From positions 1,798,001-1,862,000 of the forward strand of contig NC_089191.1 in the NCBI RefSeq assembly GCF_947507565.1: a stretch of DNA of 64,000 nucleotides, in the 5' to 3' direction. A program made the translations under genes and the position numbers. This DNA comes from Oscarella lobularis (taxonomy: Eukaryota; Porifera; Homoscleromorpha; Homosclerophorida; Oscarellidae). A model generated the notes under the pieces. The model was not told the DNA's origin. It saw only the letters and a program-made list of their open reading frames with translations, and made no database searches. Positions 11,287 to 22,435 of the stretch are shown here, one piece after another (position 1 is the stretch's first letter; every line of letters starts with the position of its first letter).

Positions 11287-11524
11287 GAAGTCTTGACAAT
11301 ATATTGCCGACAAGCAAGTTTGTTTCTGCTTATATAGCCAGGAGCTGCAAACTAAAAATACCTATTATCGTTCTCTGATGTTCACGGAGAAGATCGTTGT
11401 TGAAGTGCGAAGAACAAGGGAAACTGTAACACCTTTTACTTTCTATTATCTCCTCCTCTCTTAATTTAGGCGTTTGGTAGAGTATATAAACGCATTGATT
11501 CAGAGAAGCATTCATTATTTTTCA
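11287..11524. promoter_or_regulatory. Divergent promoter with two TATA boxes
   Basis: The 238 bp between the two opposite start codons holds a TATA box for each gene. TATATAAG, read on the minus strand at 11329-11336, lies about 43 bp before the frizzled-like start. TATATAAA at 11483-11490 on the plus strand lies about 35 bp before the receptor kinase start. This suggests shared or coordinated control of a secreted protein and a surface receptor; co-expression is inference. Confidence 0.6.
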
Positions 11525-14500
11525 ATGATGTTGGACTTCTGCAAAATTTTACATTTTTGCCTCATCGTAGCTCTCTTAGGAAGAGTTGGATCAGAAAACG
11601 GCACCATTTTCAACAGTTGGCAGACAATCGAGTTCACAAAGGAAGCCTCGCCTGCGCTTAGCTATCCTGTATTATCCTTGCTGAACGTATCTGTTCCAAG
11701 ATTTGTCGCTCGTGGAGAGCGCCATCGCGAGCTACTAGTCGTTAGAAGAGGCCTCACGGAGTCGAGTCGAAACACGTTCTTTTTTGATCCGGTGGCTCAG
11801 TCGTGGCTGACCTTGAAAGTGGAAGGTGCGACGCCGCCAGTGATCCCGTACCAGAGCGCCACGGCATTTCCAAGTCTGCCTGGCAGTCCTATTGTTTTCA
11901 TTGGCGGACTGAGAAGCGAGAACACAACATGGCGACTGGAAACGAGCAGGGCCTCCGGTTTCCTCGTTTATCGATGGAAAAAAGGCGCTCCTAGTCCTTA
12001 CTGCAACCGACGTGGGCACGCAGCTGTGGCAATGGATACCAAATTAGTAGTATATGGTGGAATGGAAGAAAACTGCGGAAGCGTTGATTTTGACAGGATA
12101 ACAGCAATGATTTCGTACGACGTCAAAGATGACGAATGGTCTAAAGTGTTGCAGCTGAATGAAGGTCCCACCATCAGATGGTACCATAGCCACGCAAGCG
12201 TTGCTAGTAGATACTTACTAGTTGCTGGGGGTCGGCTAGGGGAAATCGATCATCCATGCAAAGGTTTTATCTTTGACTTCAAGGTAAAGCTTTGGCGCGA
12301 CTTACCACCAATTCCGTTTGGCGACAAGGTAGTAATTCTCGCTAGCAGTTTGGGAGTTCTTAGAAATGAAGAAATTTACGACTGGGTTTTGGTGACAATG
12401 CCGAATCCGATGAAAACAATTACGTCTATAACAAATAGGCGCGCTGCATACCCTTCCCTTATCGTGTACCGATTTGCCTTGAAAAACATCGCGAACGGTG
12501 TGTGGTTACAATTAAATACATCAACGATGGTATCGCCAGGATTTCCTTTGCGGGAGGGCGCTTTTCCAGTTGTCAAGGTTAACCGCGCTAAAATTGCTGT
12601 TTACTACGGTCGAATGTATTTATCACAAAGTACAGGAAACAACAAATGGTTTTTTGTGTCGGGCGGTAACTACAATTGGGGGACGCTTCCAAGCAAGTCT
12701 GAGCCCGGTCCCCTTGCCGGTTTTACGTACACTCTTACGAGGGAAAAACATATGTACGTTTGCGGTGGATTTTCGCATTCTTCCAGCCCTGGGCAAGGTG
12801 GAACAATGTATGAAGCAGCATGGCGCCTGTCTGTTGATTTTTCCGCCAAACCAGGTCTTTATCAGTGGGAACGCTATCTTCCAGCGAACTTCGGAATGTC
12901 TAGAGTTATAGATGAGGATCTGAGAGTTATGGTTGATTCAGTAGAAACAAACGCACCTCTAAATGTAAGAGGACACAGCTCAGTTCCGGTTGAACACTCT
13001 CAAACGTCAAAGTCAAGCTGTCTGCTTTTATTTGGAGGAGTGTATCGCTATATAACAGATGACAAGCTGGTGTTAGTTTGCCCAGAATCGTTTCTCTTTA
13101 GAACTTTTAGGGCACCAAAGACCGGTCACAGGTGGGTTCGTTGGCCGAGTGACAGAGCTTTTCACACGGCCGTTATGTACCAGAAAAATACAATGTTGCT
13201 GTACGGAGGCGTTCGGTTTAGAATATACCATAGATTCAGTGGCAACCAAGCTTTCTTAGCTAGCAACGAGATGTGGATTTTAGAGTGGAATCAAATTCCT
13301 CTTGATGCTTCTACAAACATTGCCTGGACAAAGCTATTGACAGAGAATGGGCCATCGCCTCGCTTTGGGCACACTGCAGTTTTAACGGGAAGTAAGATGT
13401 TTATTTTTGCTGGAACCGATTTTCAGTCAAATTTCAATGATTTGTGGCAGTACTGCATTACGTCAAGACAATGGAGCAGGATCACATACACGTTAGACTC
13501 TATTAGTGCGTATAATATTGCGTTGCGCCACCACACAGCTGTCATGGGTGGACGTCAAATGTTTGTCTTTGGAGGTTGCATGAAGCATCCTAGAAAACTT
13601 TTGAAAGGAAAAGACCAGCTTGACTTGTGTCCAACGTCGCATATTTCAAGTCTTCTACTTGCGTACGACACGATGAAAGAACACTGGAAAAAGATAGAGT
13701 CTTTAGGACAACCAGGAAGGTATCTTCATGGCATGATTTTTCTTGAAAACACTTTGCTAGCATACGGAGGAATTGCATCGGATGGCAAGGTAAAAGACAC
13801 AATATTGACTCTCAAACCAGGCTGCAATCCAGGTGAAAAAGGAGACGTTCTGACGACTGGCTGTCAGCCGTGTGACGTAGGTCACTATAGCGACAAAGGT
13901 GGTCCGGTCTGTGACAGGTGCAGTTTGTTTTTTAGCACAAGTCGCCCTGGCTCATCAACTTCGAGCAACTGCACAGTGTGCAGCGAGATTTGTGCTTTTG
14001 GCGGAACTTGCACTGCTACGAGACCGAACGTCGAATACGAATGCAAGTGTATGTTTCCCTTTTCAGGAAATACTTGCAAAAGCTTTTGGCCCTTGCTAGT
14101 GTTTGTGGCCTCTATACTGGTTTCAGCAGCTGTCGTCTTCCTCATTTACAAAATTGTAGAGTATGTCAGAAAAGCACGACGCTACGCGTTGGATCTTCAA
14201 GACCGAGAAGACGAAATAGACAATTTGCTGGAAGTTTGGAGAATTGAAAGCGACGAGCTCACTTTCATTCGAAAAATTGGCCAAGGCGGCTTCGGCGAAG
14301 TGTGGCTTGCCGAATATCGCGAGCTTGAAGTAGCCGTCAAAATTCTAAACGAGAACGAGCGACTTTTCGTCGACAATTCGAACGAGGAATTTCAGAGAGA
14401 AATTGACTTTATGAGGCAACTTCGACATCCCAACATAGTTCTCTTTCTCGGAGCCGGCTCCTTCAAGGAAGATGGCAATCTATTCCTAGTTACAGAGTTC

Positions 14501-15220
14501 GTGATTCGAGGATCTCTGCATGGAGTGTTGATGGATGCATCCATTGGCTTGACGTACGAACAGCAGATTCGATTCTGTTTGGATTCGTCTCTGGGAATGC
14601 GTTTTCTTCACGGACTCAATCCGCCGCGAATTCATCGCGATCTAAAAGCAGCCAACTTGCTTGTTAGTCAAAATTGGGTAGTAAAAGTGAGCGACTTCGG
14701 AACGGCGCGACGGCTCTTGAAATCGCAAGAGAACGAAATCACGTCGCCCGCCGAGAACTCACTTTTGAAACTAAGTTCAACGGACGACAATGACGACGAG
14801 ACGCAGCCTCTCTTGCTCGCACGATACAAGAAAATGTCGTGTCGACTTGGGACTAGTCTGTGGAAAGCTCCTGAGCTTCTGATGCAAGAGGCATACGGCG
14901 CTTCGGTCGACGTCTTTAGGTAATTAACTCACCGGCAATTCCATACGTTGCTTGTTCGTTTCTCTTATAGCTTTGGAATTGTTATATGGGAGATATTCTC
15001 GAGACGAAAGCCCTATGATGACCAGCACCTTCCTCAGCATCTAAACAGCTTTATTGATCATATATGCAACAGAGGAATTCGTCCGACCGTTCCACGCAGT
15101 TGCCCTGACGGCGTTGTAAAGCTGATGGAAAGCTGTTGGCAGCGTGAGCCAGCAATGCGACCTACATTTCGAGCAATAGTGAGAACACTCGAAAGCCTTC
15201 ATCATATTATCGGAGAGTGA
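11525..15220 (+). CDS. Receptor kinase: kelch ectodomain, EGF-like region, membrane span, TKL-type kinase
   Basis: Two exons (11525-14919; 14971-15220) encode 1,214 residues. The 51-bp intron falls inside the kinase, joining DVF to SFGIVIWEI. The start is the first of two adjacent ATGs following a TATA box; a signal peptide follows. Residues about 40-760 hold many kelch blades (FIGGL, VVYGGM, LLFGGVY, LLYGGV, FVFGGC). Residues about 765-850 are Cys-rich (CQPCDVGHYS, then an EGF-like CAFGGTC...CKC...C). A membrane span is at about 855-880 (WPLLVFVASILVSAAVVFLI). The kinase starts near 912: GQGGFGEV, VAVKIL, HRDLKAANLL, DFGTAR, LWKAPELL. The HRDLKAAN and GTSLWKAPE motifs indicate a TKL-type kinase rather than a classical receptor tyrosine kinase. 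An acidic insertion of about 35 residues lengthens the activation loop. A polyadenylation-like aataaa follows at about 15248. Confidence 0.9.
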
Positions 15221-15395
15221 CCTTGCCAAGGCAAACGGACGTTGCATAATAAAATGAATTTGTAAAGAAAGCCCTTAGAGCCAGATGTTTCGTAGACGGA
15301 CCGGGAGCGAACTTGTCTCCGTATACGTATCCGGGAACAACGAAAATGTATGGGTCGGGGACTGAACTGCTTAACGATGCAATTGTAGCAAACGC
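15221..15395. other. 3' flank of the receptor kinase
   Basis: This stretch contains the aataaa near 15248 and nothing else I can support. Repeat R2 begins at about 15396. Confidence 0.5.
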
Positions 15396-15902
15396 GGGGA
15401 AGAAGAGAGCTAGAAAAGATTAGAAAGTTAGAAAGGCTCCGGTGACAAGAGAACTGCGAGGCGGGAGAGATGGAGAAGAGAGAATAGGCGCGATATTCCT
15501 TGGAGGGGTCCCCCACTACGTACGCGCTGAGACAGAGGTCGATAGGTTACCCAATCAATTGATGTTACCAAGGAAAAGCGAGAAAATCGGCCATGGATTC
15601 GTTCTTCAGGCTCCCCCTTCTTCAGCGATCGCAAAGGCATATTATCCGGGACTGCGATTCTTTGATCACGTGTTCGTTACTTCTCTCTTCATCGTCTGAT
15701 CATAGATGCTGGAGAAAGGATTAATCCTTTCTCCAGCATCTATGGTCTGATTCTCCGTTTCTCTGAGGACCCTACGATCCGTCGAACCGATTGCATCGTT
15801 TCAAAGCCATAGAAATTTCCTCTAGCGTCAACGGCAGGGATATGCAAATTAGTCCGTGGGCTGAGTTGAACAACTGCGCAAGTCAAAGAGAACTCCACCC
15901 CC
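15396..15902 (+). repeat. Dispersed repeat R2, copy 1
   Basis: Collinear with 53404-53850: gcaaacg, then gagctagaaaagattagaaa, the gatattccttggag block, gattctttgatcacgtg, and ctagcgtcaacggcag, ending at actgcgcaagtcaaagagaa just before the start codon at 15910. The 23265-23660 region shares the later half. It carries the 44-bp palindrome insertion at 15701-15744. Confidence 0.85.
15701..15744. mobile_element. 44-bp perfect palindrome flanked by 7-bp target-site duplication
   Basis: The arms (catagatgctggagaaagga and its complement) meet at a central TTAA with no loop. Direct repeats gtctgat flank it at 15694-15700 and 15745-15751. The related R2 copy at about 53685-53712 runs straight through this point without the insertion, so it shows the empty site. 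This looks like the smallest member of the foldback elements in the window. Confidence 0.85.
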
Positions 15903-15909
15903 TACGTTC

Positions 15910-16485
15910 ATGAAGACGGCAACAGCAGCGCTCCTTTTCCTCTCATTGGCAGGTTCCTGTCACGGTTGGCTCAATCGAAGGCCGAGTACGTCGTGCACCA
16001 AACCGAGCGGTCGCGACTGCAGCTGGTACGAAGACTGCCTCGAAAAGCAGTTTCCCTGTGAAGGCAACACATACGACTACTCAATAGGCTTTGCGAAGAA
16101 ATTCTGCAATCTCTTTGGAAAAAACTACAATACGTTCAGTAGCACTTCCAAACGTTGGATCGATGCAACGCGCAAATGCCTGCAAAAGGAATTGGCTCCT
16201 ATTCTCACATCGAGCTACATCAAGTTTTTACCTAAATATCGTCAGTGTCGTTTAATATATTATCGAGGTTTTGCCTCGCACACGAAGTGTTACGTGAAGC
16301 CGGAAAGCGGAAGCAGTCTCACTATTTGCAATCTTCCGGATAAGTTGAAAATCCTGAACGTTATTAAAGGAGCATTTCTTCAAGATTTTCGCGCAGTGAG
16401 TAAGCAATCTGGGGAAGTCGTTCTCGAATGTGCCAAATTGAAGTTGGCACAATTGCGCTCAAAGTGGTCGCAATGGGGAAAATAA
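15910..16485 (+). CDS. Small secreted cysteine-rich protein of unknown function
   Basis: A single exon of 191 codons begins with a signal peptide (MKTATAALLFLSLAGSCHGW). The mature part has paired cysteines in a helical context: DCSWYEDCLEKQFPC, then FAKKFCNLF, RWIDATRKCLQKEL, a second half with FASHTKCYV and TICNLPDK, and a final ECAKLKLAQL. The CSWY-x-DC-L ... W-x-DA-x-x-CLQ pattern recalls uncharacterised secreted proteins of invertebrates and, loosely, the helical Cys-rich layout of stanniocalcins; that link is a guess. The upstream region up to 15902 is repeat R2, so its promoter appears to sit in repeat DNA. Stop is followed at once by aataaa at 16482. Confidence 0.75.
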   Translation: MKTATAALLFLSLAGSCHGWLNRRPSTSCTKPSGRDCSWYEDCLEKQFPCEGNTYDYSIGFAKKFCNLFGKNYNTFSSTSKRWIDATRKCLQKELAPILTSSYIKFLPKYRQCRLIYYRGFASHTKCYVKPESGSSLTICNLPDKLKILNVIKGAFLQDFRAVSKQSGEVVLECAKLKLAQLRSKWSQWGK

Positions 16486-17071
16486 AAGGCAACAGACACT
16501 CATTTTTCGTTTTTGTTTTGTCAATGCTGCTGTCGCGTGTTCGTTTTTCGCTTTTTTTCTAACGTAAAATAAATCTTGTCTAACATTTAATTAAGGGGCG
16601 GTTCCTCACGATGCTGACGTCATTAATGACACCACTGGCGGAACTGCACACTTACGGAGCCAGTATTTTGCGACCTGAAACTACCCAGACATGCCAATCA
16701 GAATGTTGATAGGCTACGCTTTGAAGCTACTATGATTGGCACGTCTCGATACGCTACAATGGGTCATTCGCGAAGAACCCCTATAAGTCAGGTCAAAGAA
16801 AATCACTGGTACACATTAATAATTAACCAAGGGTCACATGGACAGCCAGTCAAAGACGCAGACCTATGGCCCCTTCTCCTCCTCGAGGTATCCGGAGAAG
16901 AGCCTGGAAATGAGGCTACTCCAAGGCAGCAGCATCACCTTGCAATGAAGTATGTCTGAAAGAATTTATATTTGCCGAAGTGCCTGGTTTTCAAGACCCG
17001 GATAGTAGGGTGACGCCCCAGAAACTCTTTGCGGAAAAGCAGGTCTTTCTAGGACGCCTAATAGCTGGAGG
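16486..17071. other. Intergenic and 5' region of the ankyrin-ROC gene
   Basis: Holds polyadenylation-like signals of the preceding gene (aaataaat near 16567) and then the upstream region of the next gene. A plus-strand frame at 16732-16959 has no recognisable domain. An in-frame TAG shortly upstream of 17072 supports the ATG chosen for the next gene. Confidence 0.45.
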
Positions 17072-20000
17072 ATGCAACGCGTCTCAAACAGCTTTTCGAC
17101 GGAAAAAGACGGTTAGTAATAATCGCGTTTTGATGTCGGTTCTACAGATTCATTCGATCGATTGGTTGAGAAGTTTGCTGAATCTCGTTATTTGCTCGGT
17201 CTTGCAGAGTTCCTTGCCGCTGTTGTCAAAGGAAATACAAATACAGTATTGCAGTTCATTCGTGGATATCCGGGAAAGTGGAAAGAAGCGACGGACATTG
17301 TGAGTGCAGCGATATATAGATAGCTTACGCCTTTCAAACAATTTGCACTGACTTCTTTTTTGATTTAGCGCGGCGAAACTGCACTTCACCTCTCTCCAAC
17401 AGTTGAAATTACGGAATTTTTGCTTTCAGCCGGAGCCCATGTGGAAGCTTTAGACAAAGTATATTAGCATGTTATTAGTGGGGTTATTTCATTCTTGCTG
17501 TTTCACGTCAGTTGGGATTGACGCCTTTTCTTTGTGCTGTCTTCAATGGCACATTAGCAGTAATGAACGTTCTTATTAGTTGGGGCTGCGATGTTTCTGC
17601 TAAAACAAACGTAAGTAATGGCAAATCCTTTTGTGATAGTCTTTTAGTGATTTAATTTTTTTAGGCTGGTAATGGAGCTCTAGCACTTGCAAGTTCAAAC
17701 GGTCATTTGGATATCGCAAGGAAACTGGTCGAAATGGGATTCAGCGCCAATGAACGTCATCAGGTACTATTAAGAAATGATTTATTCGAACGTTTCCCAA
17801 AATGAAATTCCCAGGTTGGATATACGTCACTTCATTGGGCTTCTCAGCAAGGACACGCTCGAATTTGTTATTTTCTAATTTCATCAGGCGCTAATATAGA
17901 AGCTTTAGAAGAGGTATAAAGTTAAAGGCGATCCTATTTGGGGTAATGTTCTCAAGGTTTGATTGCAGTTTGAATATACGCCTTTTCTTTGTGCCGCCTA
18001 TAACGGAAATTCAGAGGTACTGAAAATTCTTTTTCGACGTGGTTGCAACGTTTTTGCAAAAAACAGCGTAAGTGATCAATCAATATGCCTTGTCCGCTCT
18101 GCGTTGCGTCTGCGTCAGGTAGATAATAATCAAGTCTTTGATCTAGGATGGTTGTGGAGCTCTCGCTCTTGCGAGTCGTAGTGGTCATTTGTGTATTGCT
18201 AGAGAACTTGTTGACATGGGATGCCGTATCAATGAACCTGATAAGGTATTTCTGCTTCACAGATCAGAAGATTTGTCATATTTATGAGTGTTCAGTCTGA
18301 CTATACGGCACTTCATTGGGCGTGCGCCGAAGGCCACGCTGAAACGGTTGAGTACCTTGTTTCAGCTGGAGCTGATACAAATGCAAAAAATGCCGTACGA
18401 ATTTCTTATTCACATTCTAGCTTCTTTCGACTTTTGTTGCAGTTTGGCAGAACGCCTCTTCTTGAAGCGGACTTCAAGAAGCAGTACGACGTCGTGGCAG
18501 CTCTCGTACGAATTTTGGATAGCCAAATTTCAGTTCAAAATAGCAGGGAAGAAGACAACCAATCGGAGGTAGTTCCCGTGGCGAAAACAACTTTTCATAG
18601 ATGTTGACGTTTTCTTGTATAGGTCAGCGAAACGACTTTCCAGGAAAGTTACGTAATGCCAGAAGAAGACAAGAACAGCTTTGAGAGCAATTGCAGAAAA
18701 TCAGATGAAGATACCGACGAAATTTTTCAAAAGATTTATGACGAGGCTCTAAAACGCGGCTCTGTAGCAGTGAATCGATCTCGTGTTATTATTACCGGTC
18801 AGGATGGGGCTGGCAAGTCTTGTCTTGTTGATTCTCTTTTGAGCAGACCCTTTGCAAAAGATAAAGCGAGCACGGAAGGCGCGGCTGTGGATATGGTCCA
18901 TACAACAACCAGCGACTGGGTGGCTACTGACAGCAAAGATCACTTAGATCCTCTTATTGCTGAAGGTGTCTATCGCATGAATCAACAGCAGTTGTCGTCG
19001 GAATGCTGGCAAGAAGGCTCCTCCAAATTATCTCCTTTCGTCATAGATTCTGAATCAGACATCGATAAATCAGAACCGGCATTGGACTCCGTGGTGCCAG
19101 TTGAAAGAGTGGAAACGTTGGCCGAAAATTTGCAAAAAGTCGCCATGGAGGCGAAAACGCTCACCACCAACCAGCAGCAACTAGCAAACACTTTTGTCAT
19201 CAATAGACCAAGTGAAGAAGAACTTAGTAAGCAAATCCTTGGCGTCCGCGATATCTGGGATTTAGGCGGACAGGAAATTTATCTCGCCACTCACTCGGCT
19301 CTTATGCCGCAAAGCAGAGAGTTTGGTTTGTCCATTTACATGGTTGTGCTAGACATATCAAAGTCTCTGTCCGATAACGCTCAGTCGTTTCATCGACCAT
19401 TGGATGGCGAAATAATTGACCAGACGAACGATTTGGGATGGATACGCACAAACGGGGACTTTCCTCTGTACTGGTTTGGCTCAATAACTGCAGCTCACGA
19501 AGAGTTGCCTATAGGTACTCATTGGCTTGGCAAAGACGAAGAGGTGGCTCATCCTCCAGTCTTCGTAATTGGATCTCATCGAGACATCTTGGAGAGCGAC
19601 AAGAAAAAGTTTTCTGATTCAGCGTCAGTTGAACGGTGGCTGAGAGAACAAGGTAATCGCCTTGAGAAAATTCTGAGCGAAAGCGATTTCATGAAACACA
19701 TCGTTTTACCGGAAAACAGCATTGGAAAAGAATTGAGCGAAATGGTTCATTTTGTCGATAAAATCTTCCTTGTAGATAATTCGGCGTCTGGTTCGACTTC
19801 TCCTTGTGAAGGTGTGACAGAAGTTCGAGAACGAGTTGATCGTATGACGACGAAGTTTTGGAAAGGCATGAAAAAGCAGCCTCTATTCTGGGTTTATCTC
19901 GAAATTCTTCTCTTTCGTTGGAGCGACGTTATGAAAACGGTTGTTGCTAAAGTTGATGAAATAGCGAAGCTCGCTCAGAATCCGAACATATGCAATATTA

Positions 20001-21462
20001 CAAGTCGCGACGAAGTTTTTGTGGCGCTAAAATTTCTGGCTAATGTGGGTGCAATTCTCTATTACCCTGAAGTAGACGGTTTGAAGGACGTCGTTTTTAC
20101 CCGGCCAATGTGGGTTATCAAGGCTTTATCAGTATTTGTGACCGCGGCAAAGCCTGGCCCATACATGATGCCGAAGTGGAAAAAACTCAGAGAGAAAGGT
20201 ATAATGGTAGATGACTTGATGAACTATCGTCTAACGCAAATACGGGAAAATGACTCTAGTGAGATAGCTTCTGTCTTAAGAAACGCCAAGCAAGAGCAAA
20301 TTGAACTAGATAATAGGCAAATTGTGCAGCTGTTAGAACTTCTCGACGTGATAACACCTGTTGAAGGTTCGACTCCGAAAGAATTTTATGTTCCGTCGAT
20401 GCTCCAAACGTTGTTTCTGTCTAACTCCGAAACTCTTTGGGAAACTCACCCTCGCTCGTCTTGCTTTCCCGCTCCTCTGATTGTTATTCCAATGAAACTA
20501 AAATTTGTTCCGGAGTGCCTCTACTTTCGTCTGGTAACTCGCTTTTTAAACTTGTATCCAAAAGGCCCTCAGCTTTCTCGTCATCAGTGCATCTTTCAAG
20601 TAGAAGATATAGAGTCTCCTGTCGAAGGTATGCTTCTGTACATATTTTACTGGCAGATGAATCATTTCTTATGTTTCTCATGTTTCAGTGGACGTTGAAT
20701 TGCTGTACCACAGCCGAGGGAATTGGATTTCTCTAACAATTAAATACTTCAATGAAGAAGACGTTGAAAAGGCAAGTCGTTCCTTCTTACCATCAATCAG
20801 AGAGAAACTCTCGAAAGAAATGAGGAGTATTTGCCGGCAGGGAATGGCAGGATTTGAGTATGGTGTATGTTGTCAAATACAAAGCACAGTGAACAAAGAA
20901 GGACATTTGGATATTGATGTAAAGGGCCTTCCTGTGCTTCAAAAAGAGAAATTCGAGTATTCGCCAAAAGATGCCAAGTTGTACAGCAAATTTTTTAAAC
21001 GATTGTCAGCAAAACCGGAAGACTTTCTTAGGATTAATTGTTGGTTTAGCAACCAAATATGCGTTGCTAAGCCGTCACCCTGCCAGGGTAAGATAGCTTT
21101 ATTAGTTAAGTGCCTTGGTGCTCGATACTGGTATATGACTTTCGTGTATTCATTTTTTAGGTGACATTCCTGATCAGATCAGCAAATCTTTTATTCGCAT
21201 TGTCGCAACTCTAGTAGAAGACAAATGGCAAAAGTTTGCTGTGTACTTGGGGAGAAAAGCTCGTTCCATACCGCAGTACAGAGAGAAGTCTGATGAGAAT
21301 CTTGTTCGGGCGATGATGGTTATTGAAGATTGGGTTGAAGAATGCGGACGAGAAGCAACAGTTAATGCTCTTATTCAGGCTTGCAATGAGTGTGGGATTC
21401 ACACTGATAGCATCAAAGCGGCTTTGAAAAGGTTTGGTCGTAATTGTCTTTCGACAGACTGA
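17072..21462 (+). CDS. Ankyrin-ROC-COR-death domain protein (ROCO family)
   Basis: Thirteen exons give a clean frame of 1,235 residues: 17072-17111, 17148-17299, 17369-17458, 17512-17610, 17665-17763, 17815-17913, 17969-18067, 18147-18245, 18296-18394, 18443-18568, 18623-20627, 20689-21087, 21161-21462. Exons 4-9 are each exactly 99 nt, one ankyrin repeat each, all in phase 0. From residue about 390 comes a ROC GTPase: P-loop GQDGAGKS, DIWDLGGQE as switch II, and GSHRD near the G4 position. A COR-like region follows (FWVYLEILLFRW ... VFTRPMWVIKAL). The last about 90 residues are a death domain (KWQKFAVYLG ... WVEECGREATVNALIQACNE). The order is that of DAPK1 without its kinase. A cytosolic signalling role in cell death is inferred from family. 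Confidence 0.9.
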
Positions 21463-21894
21463 CGTTTCTATAGAACGCACCCCAAGTGCCCGATTCATGT
21501 TTGCCGTCGTATTTCGGTTTGAGATTTTTCATAGTATGAAACGGCGTGCCACCCATCTTTAGCACATTAGTTTGTGTGACCTCAGCTCAATGTGATACAG
21601 TATACCTATTCGTGCGAATGCTTCCGTTTACGGCGAAACAAGTGGTCATCATCGCTTTTTGTAAGAAGCCATAGCAGTTTGCCTCGCTTTCGCGGCTCTT
21701 CCCCCTGACATCCTGTATACACACGCGGGAGGAGAGAATCTCCAAAACACGCGTAGTGCCCGTTTTGGGGGTGCGGTCGAACCGAAGCGTTGGCGGGGTA
21801 CTTCATGTGAGGGATTAATACGTAGGCATGGGGACGTACCGCTCACAGGGCAATTATTTTCGTTAACAAATATGCACCCGTCATCGTTGACTTA
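21463..21894. other. Intergenic, no gene recognised
   Basis: 3' flank of the ankyrin-ROC gene. Overlapping minus frames at 21606-21846 show no domain. Confidence 0.4.
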
Positions 21895-22150
21895 TTGTGG
21901 CAGACTTCGCGAACAGTTGGAGGAGTCCGCTTCCACTTCGTCGAAGTGGATGAACAGTATTCGATGTTTCTCACGAGCGCCGCGTTTCTGCACAAAAACT
22001 ACGCGCATCTCTATACAAATTACATGCCGGCGTCGATACAAAATCTCGTCGATCAAACGTCGAATTGCGACGATGTCATCGCCATGAATTTTCTCGTGTC
22101 GCACGTAACTAATCGACCGCCTATTAAAGTGAGCGATGCGCACAAATCCG
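21895..22150 (+). pseudogene. Isolated exon of an exostosin-type GT64 glycosyltransferase
   Basis: The plus frame contains [20 protein letters not shown], then [20 protein letters not shown] and [13 protein letters not shown], which match the conserved C-terminal GT64 region of EXT/EXTL enzymes (heparan sulphate synthesis): SMxLTxAAFxHKxY, [12 protein letters not shown] and KPPIKV. An acceptor-like cag precedes it at about 21903 and a donor (ccg|gtacgt) follows at 22150. Neither the N-terminal nor the last GT64 segment is visible on either side. One extra residue sits inside the NCEDIAMNFL motif. I read it as a gene fragment or relic. Confidence 0.65.
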
Positions 22151-22435
22151 GTACGTCATTAATTAATTGTCAGTCGTTGCTAAATTAAATAACGTTTAAA
22201 CGTGAGAGCTTGAGCGCTCATACCCAAATTCGAAATCGAAGTGACACGCTGAAAGCGAAAAATGTGATGCTTCAGCTTGTGTAGAAATTCTCGAAGTTTT
22301 GGCTGGGTTTACATCGTGACGACGCAGGAGTGACGTTATATGGGGCGTGTTATGAGCACGCGCACTAAAAGCAACCTCGCCCCTAGCAAAAGACCCGTTT
22401 TGATTCGACTCCGCTTCCACTAAAGTCTGTTGAAG

